DNA from: an uncultured Saprospiraceae bacterium
GTDB lineage: Bacteria > Bacteroidota > Bacteroidia > Chitinophagales > Saprospiraceae
DNA: 10,671 nucleotides
Assembly: GCA_937921525.1 (NCBI GenBank)
Contig: CAKZUM010000540.1
Coordinates: 1-10,671, forward strand
Reading direction: 5' to 3'
The position numbers and the translations under genes were made by a program. Numbering within the stretch: the first letter of the stretch is position 1; the number at the start of each line of letters is the position of its first letter. The notes under the pieces are model-generated. The model was not told the origin of the DNA, searched no databases, and saw only the letters and a list, made by a program, of their open reading frames with translations. Positions 5,670-10,671 of this stretch are shown here, in pieces.

Positions 5670-7580
5670 CTACAATTTCCCTCCATCAAACCATACCTGT
5701 TCTGCCTCTACTATACGAATAATTCGAACTTCCGTTCTACGATTATACTGATGCTCTTCATCTGAACAAGGCGTATTATTGATGCAACGGTTTCTAATTT
5801 GTTGTTCGCCCATAGCAATAGCATTGATCCTTCTAGGTACGATACGACCTTGCTGAACTAAATAGTTTTTAGCGATACTGATCCTAGTCTGAGATAATTG
5901 TTGGTTATAATAATCCTCTCCTCTTGCGTCCGTATGATCTATCAATTCGATTTCAATACTTCTATATTTCCGCATCATTTGTGCTAAAGCATCTAGCTCC
6001 GCCGTATTATTTGCGTTCACCGTACCATTCTCCAAATCGTAATAAATTGGATTTAATTCAATGATAGAACCAACTACTAACTGATCTTCTAAATTAGTGG
6101 TTGGAATACTAGCTACAGGTGGAGAGTAATTGTTAATATTTAAGCGCAATTCTTGTTTAGTTATTGGCTCATTATTAATCGTTATTAGGCGATCTTTCAT
6201 TTGATAGCCATTTTTTTCTACCATTATAATATACTGACAATCAAAAGGTAAACAAACTTCGAAGGCACCATCTTGATTCGTCTCCAATGCCAAAGGGATT
6301 CCTCCTTTACTAGATCGAATGGTCACAGTTCCTTGAGCAATTGGGCTTCCATTTTGAGAGAATGCTTGTCCTTGTAAGGTACTACAATTGATTGCTTCTG
6401 CTATATTAGTTTCTTTTGATTCCACAATTAAATCCTCTATAGCAATCATTGGTTTTTCTATTACCTCTTCTGTTATTATCTGAACCACTGTATCTTTAGG
6501 TAGCGTTATTGGTGCTGTGGCAGTAATTTTTTCTGATACGATAAGTTCTGCTGGGTGTGTTGTAATGGCCTCTTCTACAATAGGTCTACTGGCAATTATT
6601 TCAGTAGTAGTGGTGGTACCTATTTGCTCCTTTACGAGTTCCTTCTCGGTAAATAAACTGCTTGCACTTTCAAATAAATAAATATCATCATTACCAAAAC
6701 CTTCGGCCCTGTCTGATGCAAAAAATCCTTTTGTACCTTCTTTATTCAGAATAAATCCGATATCTGCTTGCGGCGAATTAAAAGAACTATTTAAGTGCAT
6801 TACAGGCCCTGGTATCCCGCCAGAAATATCTACTACAAAAATATCGTAATCCCCTACTCCACCATGTCCTTTAGAGGAGAAAAACAAATGGTCGCTATTA
6901 TGAATAAATGGAAAAGCATCATTCTCAGATGTATTGATCTGATCCCCTAAATTTCTTGGAATCCCCCATTGTGTTCCTTTTTTTTCTACCACGTAAATAT
7001 CCGTCCCCCCATAGCCCCCAGGCATATCAGAAGCGAAGTATAAATATTTTCCATCAGCAGAAATAGATGGATGTCTATTGGAATAAGCTTCACTATTAAA
7101 AGGTAAATCTACAATATGCTGCCAGTCTTCGCCTTGTTTCCTTGCCTCGTAGATTTTCATCGCATATTGACTTCTGTCATTTTTCAATTCGCTGTTACTC
7201 GTATAATAAATAAGATCTCCCGATTGATTAAAGGTAGCTTGCCCCTCATGCCTTTGAGTATTGACCGTAGCAGAAAATGGTTTCGACCGATTAGGCATTC
7301 CATCCTCATCTAAAATAGCATAGTACAATTCAAAAAATGGGGTATTGGCAGCATTATCTTTCCCTTCGTCTGGCTGAGTAGACACAAACACAATTCCTTC
7401 TTTGTAATAACTGGGAGAAAACTCATATCCTGATGTATTTATCCGAAAGGCATTATATACATCCACTACTGGTGTTGGAAATTCTGTCAATGGAGAATAA
7501 GAGGTAGGCTCGTCTTGTGCAATAACTACTTGCACAAATAGAAGTACTAATCCTAATATTATATAGTGTATCCTTGTCAT
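5670..7580 (-). CDS. PD40/OmpA-family outer-membrane-associated protein
   Basis: This 636-aa protein has a signal peptide (1-21, ending VVIAQ); WD40-like PD40/TolB-type propeller repeats (about 45-305, with recurring motifs such as YLYFASDMPGGYGGTDIYVV, HLFFSSKGHGGVGDYDIFVV and KGFFASDRAEGFGNDDIYLF); a T/E/I-rich linker (about 308-395); a carboxypeptidase-regulatory-like beta domain (about 398-480); and a C-terminal OmpA peptidoglycan-binding domain (about 500-623). The OmpA residues that contact peptidoglycan are present, TDARG (D551) and LSQTR (R566), with the typical Bacteroidota Cys pair at 599 and 605. It probably sits in the periplasm, tethering the cell wall to an outer-membrane complex. 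The order resembles PorE of the type IX secretion system, but no TPR region is present, so I do not assign PorE. It lies 142 nt downstream of the lipoprotein gene. Confidence 0.92.
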   Translation of the reverse strand: MTRIHYIILGLVLLFVQVVIAQDEPTSYSPLTEFPTPVVDVYNAFRINTSGYEFSPSYYKEGIVFVSTQPDEGKDNAANTPFFELYYAILDEDGMPNRSKPFSATVNTQRHEGQATFNQSGDLIYYTSNSELKNDRSQYAMKIYEARKQGEDWQHIVDLPFNSEAYSNRHPSISADGKYLYFASDMPGGYGGTDIYVVEKKGTQWGIPRNLGDQINTSENDAFPFIHNSDHLFFSSKGHGGVGDYDIFVVDISGGIPGPVMHLNSSFNSPQADIGFILNKEGTKGFFASDRAEGFGNDDIYLFESASSLFTEKELVKEQIGTTTTTEIIASRPIVEEAITTHPAELIVSEKITATAPITLPKDTVVQIITEEVIEKPMIAIEDLIVESKETNIAEAINCSTLQGQAFSQNGSPIAQGTVTIRSSKGGIPLALETNQDGAFEVCLPFDCQYIIMVEKNGYQMKDRLITINNEPITKQELRLNINNYSPPVASIPTTNLEDQLVVGSIIELNPIYYDLENGTVNANNTAELDALAQMMRKYRSIEIELIDHTDARGEDYYNQQLSQTRISIAKNYLVQQGRIVPRRINAIAMGEQQIRNRCINNTPCSDEEHQYNRRTEVRIIRIVEAEQVWFDGGKL

Positions 7581-7618
7581 TTACTGCTTTAAACTAGAAT
7601 TTAGTTTTGTAGGAACAA

Positions 7619-7649
7619 TAAAAATACTCTTTTTGAGCTACCTTTGCAA
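7619..7649 (-). promoter_or_regulatory. candidate promoter of the PD40/OmpA gene
   Basis: On the minus strand, TATTTTTA (7626-7619) is one base off the Bacteroidota -7 consensus TAnnTTTG, and TTG (7649-7647) lies 20 nt upstream, the usual spacing. Transcription would start near 7612, about 32 nt before the ATG. The gene may also be read through from the lipoprotein gene. Confidence 0.35.
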
Positions 7650-7722
7650 TAGTTTTGTTATTACAGACTCTTTTGTCTATTAATGGTTCTATTATTTTTG
7701 TCTAGTAGTGTATTGTTTGAAT

Positions 7723-8472
7723 CTAATTGGTAGTAAATTCTTTCTGGATCAATAAATTGACCCAATTATCTTCACTCACTCCCATCATTGTAAATGTATA
7801 ATCTTTATTAGGTGCTAACACAGGCAAGGAAGTAGTATCGGTAATATTCAAAACTACATTTTCTAAATCATAAAAAGTAAATTGCTTTTCAAAAGTATAG
7901 GTACCAGAAATCAAATTATCATCCTCATCTGAAATAACTTGAAAATAAATAACACTCTCCTTTATCAATCCATCCTCCCAAGTAAAAGTGGGCGTCGTTC
8001 CATTAGTAAGTATCTCACCCAAATTGGGATTCACCTCTGTTGGTTTAATTGTTGTTTTTTGTCTGATAGGCGTACAGGTATGAAATTTTCCCGGCGTTTT
8101 ATACGTGACTACGCCCATTCGTTCCCCTGCAAAAGGCACATTATTAAATTTCCATAAGTAGCCATTGAAGATGGGTTCACTACTTAAATCTTTAGCTACA
8201 TATTTTGAAAAATCTAGCGAGTCTGCAATATTTTCTGCCTCAAAATATCGAAAATCTGTTGCCCCCTCAATTGGATAGAAAAATACAGATGTAGGTTCTG
8301 AAGCTACTCCGAATAAACCATCTTCTTTGCCACCTGCACAGGCAATGAGGTCAGCTTGTTCTAATGTATTATTCAATTCTATATAATCAGCAAGAATATT
8401 TTCTTGTAATTCTTCATTTTTTTGACAGGAAAAAAATAGGAGTGTGATGATTAAGACAGAAAGCTGCTTCAT
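7723..8472 (-). CDS. unrecognised lipoprotein (249 aa)
   Basis: From the ATG at 8472 the protein begins with a compact lipoprotein signal peptide (MKQLSVLIITLLFFSC) with the modified cysteine at residue 16, then QKNEEL. A longer frame opens at a TTG at 8628, but it would read through the inverted-repeat element and bury the signal peptide at residue 53, so 8472 is the start I accept. No family is recognised. The N-terminal half has Cys residues in LIACAGGKEDG and HTCTP. The C-terminal part (PTFTWEDG...ESVIYFQVISDEDDNL...LAPNKDYTFTMMGVSED) has the strand pattern of a fibronectin type III-like beta sandwich. The protein is probably anchored to the outer or inner membrane. It precedes the PD40/OmpA gene on the same strand, so a joint envelope role is possible but unproved. 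Confidence 0.8.
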   Translation of the reverse strand: MKQLSVLIITLLFFSCQKNEELQENILADYIELNNTLEQADLIACAGGKEDGLFGVASEPTSVFFYPIEGATDFRYFEAENIADSLDFSKYVAKDLSSEPIFNGYLWKFNNVPFAGERMGVVTYKTPGKFHTCTPIRQKTTIKPTEVNPNLGEILTNGTTPTFTWEDGLIKESVIYFQVISDEDDNLISGTYTFEKQFTFYDLENVVLNITDTTSLPVLAPNKDYTFTMMGVSEDNWVNLLIQKEFTTN

Positions 8473-8521
8473 ATAAATTGAATTTAAATGAGTGTATAAC
8501 AAAGTTGGGGCGGTAAATTTA

Positions 8522-8552
8522 TTCATCGGATCACTTACAGTGGTCCGATGAA
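8522..8552 (+). repeat. 31-bp hairpin, copy 1 of the inverted doublet
   Basis: The arms TTCATCGGATCACT (8522-8535) and AGTGGTCCGATGAA (8539-8552) pair over 14 positions with one T-G wobble (8531-8543) and a 3-nt loop TAC. It is the inverted counterpart of copy 2, 28 of 31 bases being identical when copy 2 is reverse-complemented. Confidence 0.8.
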
Positions 8553-8561
8553 ACGTGCAGC

Positions 8562-8592
8562 TTGATCGGACCACTGCAAGTGATCCGATCAA
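8562..8592 (-). repeat. 31-bp hairpin, copy 2 of the inverted doublet
   Basis: The arms TTGATCGGACCACT (8562-8575) and AGTGATCCGATCAA (8579-8592) enclose the loop GCA. The one unpaired position (8571-8583) becomes a G-U wobble in the minus-strand RNA, mirroring the wobble of copy 1 in the opposite orientation. The third pair is G-C here and C-G in copy 1, a compensatory exchange. A 9-nt spacer (8553-8561) separates the copies. Confidence 0.8.
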
Positions 8593-8679
8593 TTTCAAGA
8601 AAATGCCCCTGAATTGTTTTACACTCAATTTATTTGATGTGTAGCTTTCTCATAGTAATGTTAATTCCGCAATGACATT

Positions 8680-10671
8680 TTAACTATTCTCAACAATCCC
8701 AATCTCCTCTTCAGTCAATCCATACAAAGCATATACCATCTGATCTATCTCCTTGTCCGTTTTATCAATAACGGCTTGTATTTCTTGCGCCTTTGCTTTT
8801 TCCGCTTCAAAGTAATCTTCCCATTCTGCTTCTTCTGCTAGTCCTAGTTTTATCTTTTTCTTTTTAAGTTCCTTTATAAATTCAGCAAAGGTTAAGGTGT
8901 ACCAAATTTGTAGATTCTTTGATAATTTATCTATCTCAAATTTTCGATGTATTAGCCTTTGGAATTTCTTGTCTAGATTGTTTAACTCAATAACTTTTGT
9001 TTGTTGTTCTAAAGATTTACGAGAAATATGGGTATCATTTAATTTTTGACATACTGGTATTTTTTCGAGATACTGACTAAAAAATCTGTAATATCCTCCT
9101 CTGATTGAAGGTGATACGCTCTTAAAGTAGAAATTAAATAATTTTGAATTTAGAAACCCCAATAGAGCTAAATTATTTGTTGGAAAAAAATATGCTGTAT
9201 TTGTCAGATAATAATTATTAGTTTCATCGAAATAAAATTTTCCCTTAGTTGCAATGTCTGGGTAAATTATTTTGGGTTGCTCGAATTGTTCATAATAGCT
9301 TACAGAACTTTGAATTTCATACCATTTATAACTACCTTTGGCACGACCTCTTTTATCTGTTTTATTATTTTTTGGTTTTAAATCTTCGTAGAAATTCATC
9401 AAGTATTCTTTGATTTTGGGATACTTATCAATTGATATTCCTCTTCTACTAAAGATTAAATATGTATCTTGAAATTCAGTACCATATCTTCCTATGTCTC
9501 TTCCTGCTAAAAAAGGTTTAATTATTTCAATATTAGATTTATCTTCATTTATTAATCTATCTTTTGTTTCTTTATCTATAACGAATGCTTTATTAAAACC
9601 TGTTTTGACTCCATAGTAAATATCATTTTTTATATATTTTTTTAATGGAGTTCCTATATTTTTTATTTTTGAAAACAACTCACTTTTTCTATTATCAACT
9701 AATGCCCATCCTTCATCATTTAAAGATTTTTGGTTTACTGAGAAATTGTTTTCCCTAACATATGTACCCAAGTCAGGAAATGATAAATTGATGGGTTCTA
9801 TTGCTTTGAAATATTGTTTTGCATTAGTATTTTCTACACTTAAAATTAAAGGATAAGCAGCTACATTTTGGAATACTGGTAAATCACCAAAATCAATAAT
9901 TTCAGATATATTAAATTGTTTAATCCATTTTCTTAAACTTATACCGTAGTTTGATCTCATCCATTTATTCGCTACAATTATACTATAAAGCCCTTTTTGT
10001 TTAGTTAACTTATCAAGACTCAGTTCAATAAAATAGATATATAGATCGGCTGTCCCATGAAATGTACTAAATCTTTTTTCAAGAAAAGGTTTTAATGGAC
10101 TAATTAATTCTTGCCTAACATAAGGAGGGTTTCCTATAACAATATCAAACCCACCATTCTTAAAAACATCTGGAAATTCTTTTTCCCAATTAAATGCTTT
10201 ATCTCCTGCAATATCTTTATCATCAATCAAAGAATTACCACATTTAATATTACTACTCAATGTAGTTAATGCTCTACCTTTTTTTGCACTACGTAACCAA
10301 AGAGATAGACGGGCAATATCCACCGACTCCTCATTAATATCTACTCCATAAATATTGCGTTCTAATATATCATTGGTAATATCAGACAGTACAAAAGAAC
10401 CACCTAAAAGCTTGGTTTGTAATTCATCAATATATTGATGTTCCTTTATCAAATAATCTAATGCTTGATTGAGAAAAGCCCCACTACCACAAGCAGGATC
10501 ACAAATGGTTAAGGATAGTAAATATTTTCGGTAGGCTTCTAAATCTTCTAATAAACGTTTCTTTGTGGCTTTTTTTCGTTTGGGTTTATATTCCTCTTCT
10601 TTTAGTCCGATCTTTTCTTTGTGGGCTTCGCATAGTTTTCCAACGGTATTATCTACTATGTATTTGGTAAT
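8680..10671 (-). CDS. Eco57I/TaqI-type N6-adenine methyltransferase of a type IIG restriction-modification enzyme, 5' end outside the window
   Basis: The visible 663 residues contain the SAM-binding motif I DPACGSGAFLNQAL (58-71, numbered from the window edge), motif II IYGVDINEESV (107-117) and the catalytic NPPY (181-184), placing it with gamma-type adenine methyltransferases of the Eco57I family. The region from about 350 to 540 (YYGVKTGFNKAFVID..., IIKPFLAGRDIGRY, PKIIYPDIA, YYLTNTAYFF, GGYYRFFSQYLEKIPV) matches TaqI-like C-terminal target-recognition domains. A charged helical tail (about 555-660) follows. The frame stays open to base 10671; the TTG at 10452 is an internal Leu codon lying after motif I. 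Relatives are often 1,000 residues or more with an N-terminal nuclease, which would lie off-window. The basic stretch KPKRKKATKKR lies just before motif I. It probably modifies, and perhaps cleaves, host-foreign DNA; the recognition site is unknown. Confidence 0.93.
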   Translation of the reverse strand: MTKYIVDNTVGKLCEAHKEKIGLKEEEYKPKRKKATKKRLLEDLEAYRKYLLSLTICDPACGSGAFLNQALDYLIKEHQYIDELQTKLLGGSFVLSDITNDILERNIYGVDINEESVDIARLSLWLRSAKKGRALTTLSSNIKCGNSLIDDKDIAGDKAFNWEKEFPDVFKNGGFDIVIGNPPYVRQELISPLKPFLEKRFSTFHGTADLYIYFIELSLDKLTKQKGLYSIIVANKWMRSNYGISLRKWIKQFNISEIIDFGDLPVFQNVAAYPLILSVENTNAKQYFKAIEPINLSFPDLGTYVRENNFSVNQKSLNDEGWALVDNRKSELFSKIKNIGTPLKKYIKNDIYYGVKTGFNKAFVIDKETKDRLINEDKSNIEIIKPFLAGRDIGRYGTEFQDTYLIFSRRGISIDKYPKIKEYLMNFYEDLKPKNNKTDKRGRAKGSYKWYEIQSSVSYYEQFEQPKIIYPDIATKGKFYFDETNNYYLTNTAYFFPTNNLALLGFLNSKLFNFYFKSVSPSIRGGYYRFFSQYLEKIPVCQKLNDTHISRKSLEQQTKVIELNNLDKKFQRLIHRKFEIDKLSKNLQIWYTLTFAEFIKELKKKKIKLGLAEEAEWEDYFEAEKAKAQEIQAVIDKTDKEIDQMVYALYGLTEEEIGIVENS

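Larger units (their letters stand above)
8489..8627. mobile_element. 139-bp inverted-repeat element, MITE- or BIME-like
   Basis: The ends 8489-8511 and 8627-8605 are imperfect 23-bp terminal inverted repeats (18 of 23 identical: TGAGTGTA, then AACAA, then GGGGC at the same offsets in both). They enclose two head-to-head 31-bp hairpins. No clean target-site duplication is visible; the flanks ATTTAAA and ATTTATT match at 5 of 7 positions. The element is too short to encode a transposase, so it would be a non-autonomous miniature element or a REP-doublet-like structure. It lies between the methyltransferase stop and the lipoprotein start. Confidence 0.5.

Noticed and set aside
7707..7712. Isolated AGTGTA near the lipoprotein stop
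   Set aside because: It has no TACACT partner at 12-13 nt, so it is not a YtrA-type operator.
8491..8625. AGTGTA and TACACT in the terminal repeats of the inverted-repeat element, read as a second YtrA operator
   Set aside because: The half-sites are 123 nt apart and are explained by the terminal inverted repeats; the match is probably coincidental.
8489..8627. CRISPR array or integron attC site
   Set aside because: There are only two repeat copies, in inverted orientation with a 9-nt spacer, and no cas or integrase gene is in the window; the element lacks the R and L box layout of attC.

Overview
The window is AT-rich and reads as a chromosome segment from a Bacteroidota bacterium, probably a marine or aquatic Saprospiria-type lineage. 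The signs are a GIN-domain (DUF2807) envelope protein, a PD40/OmpA outer-membrane protein with a carboxypeptidase-regulatory-like linker, a lipoprotein with a short FFSC lipobox, no clear Shine-Dalgarno sequences, and promoter candidates of the Bacteroidota type (TTTG then TAnnTTTG). The lineage below phylum level is inference.

Layout. 1-558 (+) is the 3' part of a PP1-like metallophosphoesterase. It converges, across a 16-bp perfect hairpin, with a minus-strand operon that runs from about 3818 down to 623: ABC ATPase, then a 159-nt gap carrying a long dispersed-type hairpin, ABC-2-type permease, a YtrA-type GntR repressor (4-nt overlap with the permease), a 65-aa single-pass membrane peptide, and a GIN-domain surface protein. 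The promoter region of this operon holds AGTGTA-N12-TACACT, an inverted repeat almost identical to the YtrA operator known from Bacillus. It directly abuts a Bacteroidota -7 box, so the operon is predicted to be autorepressed and, by analogy, to respond to cell-envelope stress.

3756-4468 is a 713-nt AT-rich intergenic stretch with the operator and promoter and several small repeats, and no convincing gene. 4469-5599 (+) is an unusual single-pass membrane protein: an N-terminal domain resembling a Bacteroidota HTH-like module, one membrane segment, a possible NTF2-like region, and a C-terminal segment resembling an effector-associated domain (EAD11-like). It converges with a minus-strand PD40/OmpA protein (5670-7580), which is preceded by an unrecognised lipoprotein (7723-8472).

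8489-8627 is a compact 139-bp inverted-repeat element upstream of the lipoprotein. It has imperfect terminal inverted repeats and two head-to-head 31-bp hairpins that differ by a compensatory base-pair swap. 8680-10671 (-) is the C-terminal part of an Eco57I/TaqI-type adenine methyltransferase or type IIG restriction-modification enzyme, and it continues beyond the window.

The most interesting items are the YtrA-like operator, the hairpin-doublet element and the putative EAD-bearing membrane protein.
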